Below are positions 27,120 through 35,903 of a stretch of 45,816 bases of DNA, in pieces (positions within the stretch are counted from its first letter, which is position 1; the number at the start of each line of letters is the position of its first letter). Below the pieces are notes generated by a model. It was not told the origin of the DNA and ran no database searches. It was given only the letters and a program-made list of their open reading frames with translations. This DNA is from Kosmotogaceae bacterium UBA1373 (lineage in GTDB: Bacteria; Thermotogota; Thermotogae; Petrotogales; Kosmotogaceae), in contig DBRH01000020.1 of the NCBI GenBank assembly GCA_002305955.1, positions 117,899 through 163,714 on the forward strand, written 5' to 3'. The translations under genes and the position numbers were made by a program.

Positions 27120-27929
27120 ATGTCGTTTCTTAGAACTCGAGACAATAGGGATATCCATTACGAAGTTCATGGGGATTGTGAGAAACCGCCCTTAATGATA
27201 CTGAACGGAATCATGATGTCTACCGCTTCATGGGCAGGGTTTATTGGGGATTTCACGAAACATTTCAGATTGATTCTTATGGATTTCAGAGACCAGGGAA
27301 GATCCAGCAGAGAGTCCGCGCAGTACCCCATCGAAATACATGTCCCGGACATTTTGTCTCTTCTGGACGAGTTATCCATAGACAAGATAAACCTCGTGGG
27401 ACTCTCCTACGGTGGACAGGTCGCACAACTACTTGCCCTTGAATCGCCCGGAAGGTTGAAAACGATGATACTGGCTAATACACCAGCCAGAATCTCCCCT
27501 TTTCTTGCCGAACTTGGAGAGGCCTGGAAGGAAGCGGCCAAACTTGAAGATGGCGAGAGATTCTTCTCTCTGGCGATTCCCTTCATTTACTCCGATATCT
27601 TTTACAACAACAACCTCCAGTGGCTCAAAGCTCGTCAGAAAGTTTTCAAAGACCTCCTGGATGTTGCCTGGTTCCAGGGATTTATAAGGCTGGCCTCTTC
27701 CAATCCGGACTTCAACGTCCTGGATAGAGTCGACGGGATAACCTGCCCGACGCTTCTACTGTGTGCCGACAGAGATATAATAACCCCTCTGGAAGAGATG
27801 AAGCTGATCCATGAAAGGATAAAGGACTCGGAATTGCTGGTCATTCACAACGCAGGTCACGGCGCATTTCTTGAAAAGACAGCCGAATTCATAACGGCCG
27901 TCACGGGGTTTATATTGAAGAATTCTTGA
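27120..27929 (+). CDS. Alpha/beta hydrolase
   Basis: 269 residues. Catalytic triad visible: S96 in GLSYGG (94-99), D219 in CADRDIITP, and H247 in NAGHGAF. The pattern resembles 3-oxoadipate-enol-lactonase/carboxylesterase-type single-domain hydrolases (N-terminal LMILNGIM, MDFRDQGRSS). The substrate is not known; nearby acyl-CoA genes suggest an ester or lactone of a small acid. ATG follows GAGGAGGTGAGGTA. It is separated from the acyl-CoA operon by 166 bases with a new promoter, so it is probably a separate unit. Confidence 0.82.
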   Translation: MSFLRTRDNRDIHYEVHGDCEKPPLMILNGIMMSTASWAGFIGDFTKHFRLILMDFRDQGRSSRESAQYPIEIHVPDILSLLDELSIDKINLVGLSYGGQVAQLLALESPGRLKTMILANTPARISPFLAELGEAWKEAAKLEDGERFFSLAIPFIYSDIFYNNNLQWLKARQKVFKDLLDVAWFQGFIRLASSNPDFNVLDRVDGITCPTLLLCADRDIITPLEEMKLIHERIKDSELLVIHNAGHGAFLEKTAEFITAVTGFILKNS

Positions 27930-27994
27930 ATTTTACTTTCATAATCATCTTTATTCACTCCTCATCGCCTGCAGTTGCATCAGGTCATCTCTGA

Positions 27995-28024
27995 TTGTGT
28001 TTACTAAAGAATGTTAAATATAGT
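27995..28024 (+). promoter_or_regulatory. Promoter of the acyl-CoA operon
   Basis: TTGTGT (27995-28000), an 18-base spacer and TATAGT (28019-28024). The start would be near 28031, just before the two repeats at 28035-28074. Confidence 0.5.
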
Positions 28025-28034
28025 ATGCTGAAAG

Positions 28035-28074
28035 TGAGAGATGATTCACTTGTCATAAATGAGAGATAATTCAC
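28035..28074 (+). promoter_or_regulatory. Tandem 15-bp repeats, probable operator
   Basis: TGAGAGATGATTCAC (28035-28049) and TGAGAGATAATTCAC (28060-28074) differ at one base and lie 25 bp apart. Each has TGA/TCA half-site symmetry, and a TCAT-AA-ATGA palindrome (28053-28062) lies between them. Just downstream of the -10 box, they are placed for repression. The TetR-type regulator of the same operon is the natural candidate binder (inference). Confidence 0.55.
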
Positions 28075-28095
28075 AAAGGTCGAGAGGTGATCCCA

Positions 28096-29133
28096 TTGAA
28101 CGGTCTTCCGAGGATCGGGATAGCGGGTATTGGTATCTACATACCCGAGAAGTTTACAACGGCGAGAGACCTGGCTATGGCGACGGGAATTCCAGAAGAT
28201 GTCATCGCGAATAAGTTCGGTGTTAAGCGGAAACCCGTTCCAGGGACTGATGACACGACCAGTCACATGGGAGTCATGGCGGCGCTTGAAGCCTTACGTG
28301 ACGCACAGGTAGATCCGATGGACGTTGATCTCCTGATATGGAACGGCGCACAGCACAAAGACTATCCCTGCTGGCTTGCGGGACTCAAGGTCGCAGACGT
28401 CATAGGCGCCAGAAGGGCATGGTCGTTCGATATGGAGGCCATGTGCGGTTCGATGATGGCGGGAATCGATATCGCCAAGAGCATGATGATCGCCCGCGAA
28501 GATCTCAATACCGTTCTGCTCGTGAGTGGTTATAGAAATGTGGATCTGATAGATCTCAAAAACCCCACTACTTCCTTCATGCTTGATTTAGGTGCGAGCG
28601 GAGCCGCAGTCGTTTTGAAGAAGAACCACCACAGCAATATCGTTCTGGCATCGGCCTTCAAAGGCGACGGTTCTTTTTCGGAAGATTGCGTGGTGCCGGT
28701 TGGAGGGTCTAAGAGCTGGCCAATCAAACCCGAAGATATATCCAGGTTTTCCTTCGATGTTCAGGGAGACGCGGCAGACTTCAAAAAACGCCTCGGCGAG
28801 ACGACCATGTTCAATTTTTACGGAGTGGTAAGAGAGTCTCTCGAGAAGAGCGGCTACTCTCAGAGTGATATAGATTATCTTGCTATACTACATTTCAAAA
28901 AATCCGCCCACTTCGGAGTTCTTGAAGAGCTCGGTTTGAGTGAAGACCAGAGCACTTACCTCGACAACTACGGCCACCTCGGCCAGAATGATCAGATACT
29001 TTCCATAAAACTCGGGCTGAAAGACGAGAAGATCAAAGACGGGGATCTGGTAGTTATGGTAGGTGCAGGACTTGGATTCGTATGGGCTGCAACAACGGTG
29101 AAGTGGGGCAGAGATATGGAGGCTGAAGGATGA
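28096..29133 (+). CDS. FabH-like ketoacyl synthase III-family protein
   Basis: 345 residues. Thiolase-fold condensing enzyme. The N-terminus GIAGIGIYIPEKFTT is typical of KAS III. The active-site cysteine is at residue 117 in MEAMCGSMMAG, and a histidine follows in DYLAILHFKKSAH. The third catalytic position, normally Asn in GN(T/A)S, appears as NYGHLGQND, so a Cys-His-His set is likely rather than Cys-His-Asn. This suggests a reaction other than standard fatty-acid initiation, for example condensation or cleavage of an acyl-CoA. TTG 28096 has GAGAGGTGA six bases upstream; GTG 28087 overlaps that Shine-Dalgarno. Overlaps the reductase gene by four bases. Confidence 0.75.
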   Translation: MNGLPRIGIAGIGIYIPEKFTTARDLAMATGIPEDVIANKFGVKRKPVPGTDDTTSHMGVMAALEALRDAQVDPMDVDLLIWNGAQHKDYPCWLAGLKVADVIGARRAWSFDMEAMCGSMMAGIDIAKSMMIAREDLNTVLLVSGYRNVDLIDLKNPTTSFMLDLGASGAAVVLKKNHHSNIVLASAFKGDGSFSEDCVVPVGGSKSWPIKPEDISRFSFDVQGDAADFKKRLGETTMFNFYGVVRESLEKSGYSQSDIDYLAILHFKKSAHFGVLEELGLSEDQSTYLDNYGHLGQNDQILSIKLGLKDEKIKDGDLVVMVGAGLGFVWAATTVKWGRDMEAEG

Positions 29134-29876
29134 GAATGGAAGGTAAAGTGGTTATTATTACCGGTGCGGCCAGTGGACTGGGAAAGGCGTCGGTGGAAAA
29201 ATTTGCGAAAGAAGGCGCTATAACGGTCGCCTGCGATATGGACGAGGCTGGTCTGGAAAAGTTAAGGGAGGAGTTCTCTTCTCTTCCCGGCAAAGTAGTA
29301 CCCAAAAAACTTAACGTGACTGATCGTTCAGCGATCAGCGAGCTTGTCAAATTACTCAAGGATGAGTATGGTCACATAGACGGCCTGGTAAACAACGCAG
29401 GTGTTACCAGAGATGCACTCCTGCAGAGAATGACCGAAGAAGACTGGGATCTGGTCATCAACGTCAACCTGAAGGGGGTTTTCAACATGACACAGGCCGT
29501 GGTCCCCGTCATGCTGGATCAGGGATACGGTTCGATAGTTAACACCTCTTCCATAGTCGGTGTGTACGGCAACATAGGTCAGAGCAACTACTCAGCTTCT
29601 AAAGGCGGTGTTGTCGCCATGTCCAAGACATGGGCCAAGGAATTGACGAGAAAGGGCGCCAAAATCAGAGTGAACGCCGTGGCTCCCGGCTTCATAAAGA
29701 CACCCATGACAGACAAGGTCCCCGAGAAGCTAATTCAGTCTCTCGAGGAGAAGATACCCCTGAAGAGAATGGGACTACCAGAAGAAGTGGCCAACCTTTA
29801 CTTCTTCCTGATATCCGATGAATCCACCTACATCACTGGTCAGGTGATAGGAATAGATGGAGGCCTCGTGATTTGA
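29130..29876 (+). CDS. fabG: FabG-like 3-oxoacyl reductase (SDR family)
   Basis: 248 residues. Classical short-chain dehydrogenase with cofactor motif TGAASGLG (11-18), NNAG (88-91), and catalytic S141, Y154 and K158 (NTSSIVG, QSNYSASKGG). The C-terminus GQVIGIDGGLVI matches FabG proteins; from memory the whole sequence resembles Thermotoga maritima FabG. It reduces 3-oxoacyl-ACP or, by analogy with PhaB, interconverts 3-hydroxyacyl-CoA and 3-oxoacyl-CoA. In this operon with CoA-transferase and thiolase, a CoA-linked role is likely. ATG 29130 matches the homologue's N-terminus (MRxEGKV); ATG 29136 is better spaced behind AAGG. Confidence 0.85.
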   Translation: MRMEGKVVIITGAASGLGKASVEKFAKEGAITVACDMDEAGLEKLREEFSSLPGKVVPKKLNVTDRSAISELVKLLKDEYGHIDGLVNNAGVTRDALLQRMTEEDWDLVINVNLKGVFNMTQAVVPVMLDQGYGSIVNTSSIVGVYGNIGQSNYSASKGGVVAMSKTWAKELTRKGAKIRVNAVAPGFIKTPMTDKVPEKLIQSLEEKIPLKRMGLPEEVANLYFFLISDESTYITGQVIGIDGGLVI

Positions 29877-31051
29877 GGATCTCACGCAGCGATAGAACTA
29901 AACTCCAGATCAAGCAGGCGGCCGAAGAGTTGTTCAGCCGCCTGGGTTTCGAGTTGACGTCTGTCGCCAATATTTGTAGAACCTGTGGCCTCTCCAACGG
30001 AGCCTTTTACAGGCATTATTCCGGCAAGGAACAGGTCTTCAAGGAAATCGTGCATGATATAAAAACCGATTTTGAAAGCGCTCTCAGTACGATAAGCGGT
30101 AATAGAGAAGACGAAAGGCTTTTCAACTCTTTCAGGTCTGTCTTCGATACCCTCTGGAATTCCAAGAAGAAGTTCATGGCCTTCCACGAGGCAGAGTATA
30201 GATTTCCAGAGGTTGAAAACTCCGTCGATAGCACATATCAGGAAGCTCTCATCAGGGCTTTAAGAATCGAGGGATCAACTATCTCTATGCCAAAGAAGTG
30301 GTTTCTGGTTGGGAGCTCCAGATTCACGGCCATCTACTGGATAATCTTCAACGGCGTCAGCGTTCCAGACTCGACGATAGAATCGCTGGTCGATTTTTCG
30401 ATGAACGGTTTCATCGCTTCCCCGTCGGATTTCAAACTGAACTCTCTGGATCTCGACCTCGGAAATATAGATTTATCGGCCGATAGTAAGGCCAAGGATG
30501 CGCTCCTGCAATCTGCCGAGAAATTGATCGGAGAGAAGGGGTATTTCGAGACGTCGATCTACGATATCACCAGTCACGCCGGATACGGCCAGGGAACCTT
30601 CTATCTGTACTTCGAAAGCAAAGAAAAGCTCCTTGAAGAGCTGGTTCTCCAGGCCAACAGAAGACTTCGCCGAACCATGAGACAGGCCTCTGAGAGTATA
30701 AAGGGGAGGTTGAACAAAGAAATAAGATCGTACAAGGCCTTCCTGGTATTCATGAATTCACACAAAGAACTCTACAACATAGTCAGAGAATCGGAATTCG
30801 TACTTCCAGAAACGGGAAGATTCTACTATGAGAAACTGCTCACTTCCTATATAAGTGCTCTAAAAGAATCACAAGATAAGGGCGAGATAAGGAACATCGA
30901 CCCAAGAGATCTTGGTGTCTTTCTTATGGGAATAGGGCATTTCATGGGACTGGATCTTCTCTTCGTAGATAACAGACCAAAAGACTGGGATGGATACCTC
31001 AAAGAAATAGCAGCACTCATGACAAAGGGCTATGGAGGTGTTGTTAATTGA
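29873..31051 (+). CDS. Regulator with two TetR-type units in one chain
   Basis: 392 residues, about twice a normal TetR. An N-terminal helix-turn-helix (about 10-58: IKQAAEELFSRLGFELTSVA, NGAFYRHYSGKEQVF) is followed by a ligand-domain-like region. A second complete TetR helix-turn-helix (206-255: LLQSAEKLIGEKGYFETSIY, GQGTFYLYFESKEKL) then leads into its own C-terminal domain. Each half resembles a whole TetR protein, so the chain may act as a covalent pseudo-dimer. TTG start overlapping the fabG stop by four bases, with GGAGG nine bases upstream. Likely represses its own operon at the repeats near 28035-28074 in response to an acyl-CoA or related ligand (inference). Confidence 0.85.
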   Translation: MRISRSDRTKLQIKQAAEELFSRLGFELTSVANICRTCGLSNGAFYRHYSGKEQVFKEIVHDIKTDFESALSTISGNREDERLFNSFRSVFDTLWNSKKKFMAFHEAEYRFPEVENSVDSTYQEALIRALRIEGSTISMPKKWFLVGSSRFTAIYWIIFNGVSVPDSTIESLVDFSMNGFIASPSDFKLNSLDLDLGNIDLSADSKAKDALLQSAEKLIGEKGYFETSIYDITSHAGYGQGTFYLYFESKEKLLEELVLQANRRLRRTMRQASESIKGRLNKEIRSYKAFLVFMNSHKELYNIVRESEFVLPETGRFYYEKLLTSYISALKESQDKGEIRNIDPRDLGVFLMGIGHFMGLDLLFVDNRPKDWDGYLKEIAALMTKGYGGVVN

Positions 31052-32346
31052 ACTGGGTTGAAGAATACAGAAAGAAGAAAATCGGTATAGACGAAGCTTT
31101 GAAGAACGTGAAATCAAATACGAAAATAGTCACAAGTATGGCTGCGATGGAAGCTCAAGGACTGCTGCGAAACCTTCACAGGGTGGAAAATGTGGAGAAC
31201 GTCGCAGTAGCGACCTGTTTGAACATAGGCGAGTACCCCTTTTTCACACTCAAAGAGTACGAAGGCAGATTCCTCAACGAATCCTGGTTCCACTCGGTCG
31301 GTGCCAGAAAGGCTGTCAGCAGCGGATTGAGAACAGTAACCTATATTCCCAACAACCTTCATAACGCAGGGGTGGAAAGGATAATGGCCAACAGACCGGA
31401 TATCTTCTGGGGAGTGGCCTCTCCGATGGATAAAAACGGTTACATGACCGTTTCTCTCTCCACGGTTTACGAACGCGACATGGTTGAACAAGCGAAGATG
31501 GTCATCATGGAAGTCAATGATAGAGCCCCGAAGACCCACGGCGACACGCACGTTCACATAAGCGAGGTAGATTACGTCATTGAAAACAACTTCGACATAC
31601 CCGAACTTCCCGACAGCGAGCCTTCCGGGACAGAAATGGAGATCGCCGGTCACATTTCCTCTCTGGTGGCCGATGGCTCCACCCTTCAGATAGGCATAGG
31701 AGGGATTCCAAACGCGGTCGCCAGATTGATGGAGGACAAGCGTGACCTCGGTATACACACGGAGATGTTTACCGAATCGATGATACATCTCTTCGAAAAG
31801 GGTTCCATAACCAACAGGAGGAAGACCCTCTGGCCGGGAAAATTCATCGCCACTTTTGCCCTGGGAACAAGAGAGATGTACTCCTTCATCGAAGATAACC
31901 CCGGAGTGCTTCTCCTCAGGGGGAGTTACGTCAACGATCCTTACGTGGTTGCCCAAAACGACAACATGGTATCGATAAACACGGCGATAACCGTGGATCT
32001 CACTGGCCAGGTCTGTTCCGAAGCCATAGGAACGCGTCATTACAGCGGTACGGGCGGTCAGCTTGATACACACAGAGGGGCCTCCATGGCCCGGGGAGGA
32101 AAGGGAATAATAGCGCTGCGCTCTACGGCGAAGAACGGAACGGTATCTACAATCGTTCCGTTGTTGCCTCTGGGCTCGCCCGTAACAGTTCCAAGGCAGG
32201 ACATAGATTATGTGGTAACGGAGTTCGGTGTGGCCCATCTTAAAGGGCTGAATGTCTTCCAGAGAGTGGATGCCCTTTTGAACATATCACATCCCGACTT
32301 CAGGGTCGAACTGCGAAAACAGGCCAGTGATTTAGGTTTGATATAG
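31048..32346 (+). CDS. Acetyl-CoA hydrolase/transferase family CoA-transferase
   Basis: 432 residues. Class I CoA-transferase of the 4-hydroxybutyrate/butyrate:acetyl-CoA type: SAxEA-like start region, PxDxxGY-like SPMDKNGYMTVS, IGIGGIPNAVA, the catalytic glutamate E239 in IHTEMFTES, and the C-terminal HYSGTGGQLD, RGGKGIIALRS and VVTEFGVAHLKG. It moves CoA between acetyl-CoA and a short acid, activating the acid. The exact acid is unknown; 4-hydroxybutyrate, butyrate or 3-hydroxybutyrate are possible. TTG start overlaps the regulator stop by four bases, with GGAGGTG seven bases ahead. Confidence 0.87.
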   Translation: MNWVEEYRKKKIGIDEALKNVKSNTKIVTSMAAMEAQGLLRNLHRVENVENVAVATCLNIGEYPFFTLKEYEGRFLNESWFHSVGARKAVSSGLRTVTYIPNNLHNAGVERIMANRPDIFWGVASPMDKNGYMTVSLSTVYERDMVEQAKMVIMEVNDRAPKTHGDTHVHISEVDYVIENNFDIPELPDSEPSGTEMEIAGHISSLVADGSTLQIGIGGIPNAVARLMEDKRDLGIHTEMFTESMIHLFEKGSITNRRKTLWPGKFIATFALGTREMYSFIEDNPGVLLLRGSYVNDPYVVAQNDNMVSINTAITVDLTGQVCSEAIGTRHYSGTGGQLDTHRGASMARGGKGIIALRSTAKNGTVSTIVPLLPLGSPVTVPRQDIDYVVTEFGVAHLKGLNVFQRVDALLNISHPDFRVELRKQASDLGLI

Positions 32347-32356
32347 GAGGTATTCG

Positions 32357-33556
32357 ATGAAGAGAGTGTTCATAGTTGGAGCTAAGAGAACGGCTATCGG
32401 AACTTTCGGGGGAACCCTCAAGGACACACCGGCCGTGGAGCTGGGAATCGTCGCTTCCAGGGCCGCCATAGAACAGGCCGGTATCGATGCGGGCAGGATC
32501 GATGAAGCGATAATGGGCTGTATTCTCACCGCCAATCAGGGAATGGGACCGGGAAGACAGGTTTCGATAGGTGCCGGACTTCCCGTCGAGAGTCCTGGTT
32601 ACCTGGTGAATATGCTGTGCGGTTCGGGTATGAAGGCTACGATGATCGGGGCCTCCGATATCTTAACCGGAGAGGTCGGACTGGTTCTGACTGGTGGCAT
32701 GGAGAACATGTCGATAAGCCCGTACATGCTGGACAGGGCCAGATTTGGTTACAGAATGGGCAACGGGAGTATCGTGGACCATATGATAAGGGATGGCCTT
32801 ACCGATGTTTTCAACGATTATCACATGGGCGTGACGGCCGAGAACCTGGCCGAGAGACACGGTATCGGTCGCCTTGAACAGGACGAATTCGCCCTCGAGA
32901 GCCAGAAGAGAGCCAAGGAAGCCATTGCAGCGGGCAAATTCAAAGATGAGATAGCCACCGTGGTTATAAAGGGAAGAAAAGGCGATACGCTCTTCGATGC
33001 CGACGAACATCCAAGAGAGACCAGTATGGAGATTCTCGGCAAGCTTAAACCGGCTTTCAAAAAGGATGGCACGGTAACGGCCGGCAATTCATCGGGTATC
33101 AACGATGGAGGTAGCGCGACGCTTCTGGCAGGCGAGGAGGCGGTCGAAAAGTATGGATTGAGACCACTCGGCGAAATTGTCGCCTTTGCACAGGCCGGAG
33201 TCGATCCAGCGTACATGGGATATGGTCCGGTCCCTGCAATCGAAAAAGCTTTGAAAAAGTGTGGAATGAACCTCAACGATATCGAACTCCTCGAGTTGAA
33301 CGAGGCCTTCGCAGCGCAGTCTCTATCGGTCATCAAAGGATTGCAGGAACTCTATGGGGTATCGAAAGAGCGGCTGTTGGAGAGAACGAACGTCAACGGC
33401 GGCGCGATAGCTCTCGGACATCCAATAGGTGCTTCGGGAAACAGAATAATAGTTACCCTCCTGTATGAAATGGCCAAAAGAGACCTGCAGTTCGGGCTCG
33501 CCTCCCTTTGTATCGGCGGTGGCATGGGAACCGCGTTGGTTGTCAAGAGAGTCTAA
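32357..33556 (+). CDS. Acetyl-CoA C-acetyltransferase (thiolase)
   Basis: 399 residues, standard length. Degradative or biosynthetic thiolase interconverting acetoacetyl-CoA and two acetyl-CoA. The catalytic residues are C88 in NMLCGSGMKA, H355 in GGAIALGHPIGASG and C385 in CIGGGMG. Follows the CoA-transferase after ten bases with GGAGGTATTCG before the ATG. Completes a chain with the CoA-transferase and reductase that could oxidise a 3-hydroxy acid to acetyl-CoA. Confidence 0.93.
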   Translation: MKRVFIVGAKRTAIGTFGGTLKDTPAVELGIVASRAAIEQAGIDAGRIDEAIMGCILTANQGMGPGRQVSIGAGLPVESPGYLVNMLCGSGMKATMIGASDILTGEVGLVLTGGMENMSISPYMLDRARFGYRMGNGSIVDHMIRDGLTDVFNDYHMGVTAENLAERHGIGRLEQDEFALESQKRAKEAIAAGKFKDEIATVVIKGRKGDTLFDADEHPRETSMEILGKLKPAFKKDGTVTAGNSSGINDGGSATLLAGEEAVEKYGLRPLGEIVAFAQAGVDPAYMGYGPVPAIEKALKKCGMNLNDIELLELNEAFAAQSLSVIKGLQELYGVSKERLLERTNVNGGAIALGHPIGASGNRIIVTLLYEMAKRDLQFGLASLCIGGGMGTALVVKRV

Positions 33557-33667
33557 TGAAAGAAATATTGTCTATCACCTGGTTCATAGATCTCCTCAAA
33601 CGTTCTGGCGTGTGGATTTATCGCAATTGGCAATTCTAGAATGAACTACCTATTAGGAGGTGGGAAA

Positions 33668-34903
33668 GTGAAAAAGGCAATATTACTAACACTTGTTCTC
33701 GCGGTAGTAGCGATGATGGCTGTTGCCGCAACCCCGATCAAGATCGGTGCCGTGGTACCCCTTGGAGACATAACTGGTGACCAGGCTGCCAAAGCCATGA
33801 GACTGGCAGTAGCCGAGATCAACGCCGCCGGTGGTCTTCTTGGTAGACCAGTCGAACTGATCGTGATCGACGACGAATTGAAACCGGAAAAAGGCGCCGC
33901 CGCGATCGAAAAACTCGCAACTGTCGATAAGGTAGATTTCTTTGTCGGCGGTATGGGTTCTTCTGTACACTTGGCACAGATCCCCGTCATGAAGAGATAC
34001 CAGAAAATAACCATCTGGATAGGTGCCGCTTCCTATCTCTGTGAAAATGCAGTGGGACCGGATGCCGACTGGTATTTCCATCTTCATCCGTGGGATTATC
34101 AGCAGGGTGCGAGTTACGGACTCGGATGGACGGAACTGGCCGAGGCCTACCCTGAAATCAGAACCGACAGGATCTTCCTCGCGTACGAAGAGGGAGGTTT
34201 CGGAACGGCTTCTCACGAATCGTACGTCGCATTGCAGAGACTGGCACAGCAGGGTGAAGGTGCCTGGGCGGCGATCATGAACGATTACATGGGCGTATCC
34301 TTCAAAAGCGCCGCGCTTGGTGGCGGAGATTACAGGGCCATGCTCCAGCAGGCCAAGACTTACAATCCCGATCTCTTCATCTGGGCCGGTTACGACGCAG
34401 ATGCCCTACCAATGCTTCAGCAGGCCAAGGAAGTCGGATTCGCTCCAGAGTTCTTTGTGGGAGCACCTCCGGGCTGGCCGGCACACTTCGGTGATTCTCC
34501 TCTGGCCGAAGGCGTGACGCTTTACGGAATGTGGGCACCCACGATTAACAAAGTGAGCCCGGCGGCCGAGCACTTCTACAACGCCTACATCGAAATGTTC
34601 AAGGAAGAGCCTGCGACATACTTCGCACCGCTCGGTTATACCAACATCTACTTCCTCGCGGAAGGTATCAAGGCCGCAGGAACGATCGACAAAGCTCCTT
34701 TGATCAATGCTCTGGAAAAAGTCGAATACGCTTCACCCATCGGTGAAGTGCTGAAGATCGCTCCGAGCAATGTAATCAAGCATCAGGGTTTCACGGCTCA
34801 GAAGATACTTCAGTGGCAGGGCGGCGAACAGCAGGTAATATGGCCGCTCGAGCTCAAGACGGCAGATCCGACGTTCCCGTTCCCGAGCTGGGAAGGAAGA
34901 TAG
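33668..34903 (+). CDS. Branched-chain-amino-acid-type ABC substrate-binding protein
   Basis: 411 residues with signal peptide MKKAILLTLVLAVVAMMAVA. Type I periplasmic binding fold of the LivK/Peripla_BP_6 family: PIKIGAVVPLGDITGDQAAK, AEINAAGGLLGRPVELIVID, KGAAAIEKLA, and a hinge region WAGYDADALPMLQQAKEVGF. Such proteins bind branched amino acids, amides, urea or small aromatic/aliphatic acids; with a CoA-linked operon immediately upstream, an organic acid is possible. GTG at 33668 follows AGGAGGTGGGAAA; the frame upstream to 33641 is not translated in this view. The 111-base gap before it may carry a promoter (TAGAAT at 33637). Confidence 0.88.
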   Translation: MKKAILLTLVLAVVAMMAVAATPIKIGAVVPLGDITGDQAAKAMRLAVAEINAAGGLLGRPVELIVIDDELKPEKGAAAIEKLATVDKVDFFVGGMGSSVHLAQIPVMKRYQKITIWIGAASYLCENAVGPDADWYFHLHPWDYQQGASYGLGWTELAEAYPEIRTDRIFLAYEEGGFGTASHESYVALQRLAQQGEGAWAAIMNDYMGVSFKSAALGGGDYRAMLQQAKTYNPDLFIWAGYDADALPMLQQAKEVGFAPEFFVGAPPGWPAHFGDSPLAEGVTLYGMWAPTINKVSPAAEHFYNAYIEMFKEEPATYFAPLGYTNIYFLAEGIKAAGTIDKAPLINALEKVEYASPIGEVLKIAPSNVIKHQGFTAQKILQWQGGEQQVIWPLELKTADPTFPFPSWEGR

Positions 34904-34912
34904 TTTGATCCG

Positions 34913-34934
34913 AGGTCGGGCTTCGGCCCGACCT
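34913..34934 (+). terminator. UUCG-loop hairpin between binding protein and permease genes
   Basis: AGGTCGGGC / GCCCGACCT, nine perfect pairs around the stable tetraloop TTCG. Followed by TTATTATCT, a poor U-tract. Likely a partial terminator or RNA-stabilising stem that keeps the binding protein in excess over the permeases. Confidence 0.65.
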
Positions 34935-34973
34935 TATTATCTCAAATTGGCAAGAACCGGGGTGGTGACAGAC

Positions 34974-35903
34974 TTGGAGAGCATCTCTTTTTGGAAGAAA
35001 TATAAGAATATCTTGTTTTTGATCTTGCTGATAGTCGCCGTTGCGATATGGAAACCCCATGCGGCCATCTATGGTTTGCAAAGGGGCAGTCTTTATGCTC
35101 TTGCCGGCCTGCCTCTTTCCCTGACGCTGGGGATAGTGGGTATAATGAACCTCTCACACGGGGATTTCCTTTCTCTGGGAATATACATCGTTTACATGTT
35201 TTCCGTGAATACGGGAATGGATCCTCTCGTCTCGATTCTTCCGGTCTTTATCCTGCTCTTTTTACTGGGAGCGGGTGTCTACAAATTGACGATAACGAAA
35301 GTTCTGAAGGCCGGTCACTTGAATCAGCTGCTCCTTACCTTCGGAATTTCGATGATCCTTCTGGAAGTGATGAACCTCATCTGGACATCCAGACCCAGGA
35401 GCGTTTACGTAGATTACGCTTCTTCCTCTGTCACTGTCGCGGGCGTAAGGTTCGGAACTTACGAGTTCCTTTATGTAGTCTTCGCCATCGCCGTGCTCAT
35501 AGGTTTGCAGCTGTTTCTAAAAAAGACCAGACTCGGGCAGGCTTCTTTCGCGGTTGGTCAAAATCCGCGTGGGGCCAAGATAGTCGGTATAAATACGAGT
35601 TTCGTTTACCTTATAGTCTTCGGCATATCGGTGGCGATCCTTGGAATAGCGGCCGGTGTAATGGTACCGAGGTTCGCGATCTTTCCTTCCGTTGGCTCTT
35701 CTTATACTATGAAGTCTTTCTGTTTGGTGGCTATGGCCGGACTTGGAAATCTCACAGGCATACTGATCAGTGGTATCGCTCTGGGGGTAGGTGAAGCGAT
35801 AGTGCAGTCCATTCCCGGTTACGCCGGCTGGTCCGATATCGTCTTCTTTGGAGTACTGATAGCCGTCATCATGATAAGATCGATAAGGAGGCCTTCACTA
35901 TGA
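34974..35903 (+). CDS. LivH-type ABC permease
   Basis: 309 residues, a multi-pass inner-membrane protein (about eight hydrophobic segments). Family features are GLQRGSLYALAGLPLSLTLG, GIMNLSHGDFLSLG (the conserved N(L/F)(A/S)HG), RTRLGQ-like KKTRLGQASFAVGQNP, and the closing region AGLGNLTGILISGIALGVGE. The frame is open from 34905, but TTG 34974 has GGGGTGGTGA five bases upstream. Its stop overlaps the start of the next permease by four bases. Confidence 0.87.
   Translation: MESISFWKKYKNILFLILLIVAVAIWKPHAAIYGLQRGSLYALAGLPLSLTLGIVGIMNLSHGDFLSLGIYIVYMFSVNTGMDPLVSILPVFILLFLLGAGVYKLTITKVLKAGHLNQLLLTFGISMILLEVMNLIWTSRPRSVYVDYASSSVTVAGVRFGTYEFLYVVFAIAVLIGLQLFLKKTRLGQASFAVGQNPRGAKIVGINTSFVYLIVFGISVAILGIAAGVMVPRFAIFPSVGSSYTMKSFCLVAMAGLGNLTGILISGIALGVGEAIVQSIPGYAGWSDIVFFGVLIAVIMIRSIRRPSL

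Noticed and set aside
31114..32238. Long minus-strand open frame (about 374 codons) opposite the CoA-transferase
   Set aside because: The plus-strand frame is a clear CoA-transferase; the antisense frame has no recognisable motif, is rich in H, R and Y as shadow frames are, and has no ribosome binding site.
35048..35794. Second plus-strand frame inside the livH-type permease
   Set aside because: Charged, proline- and glycine-rich product with no motif; the other frame is a typical membrane permease.
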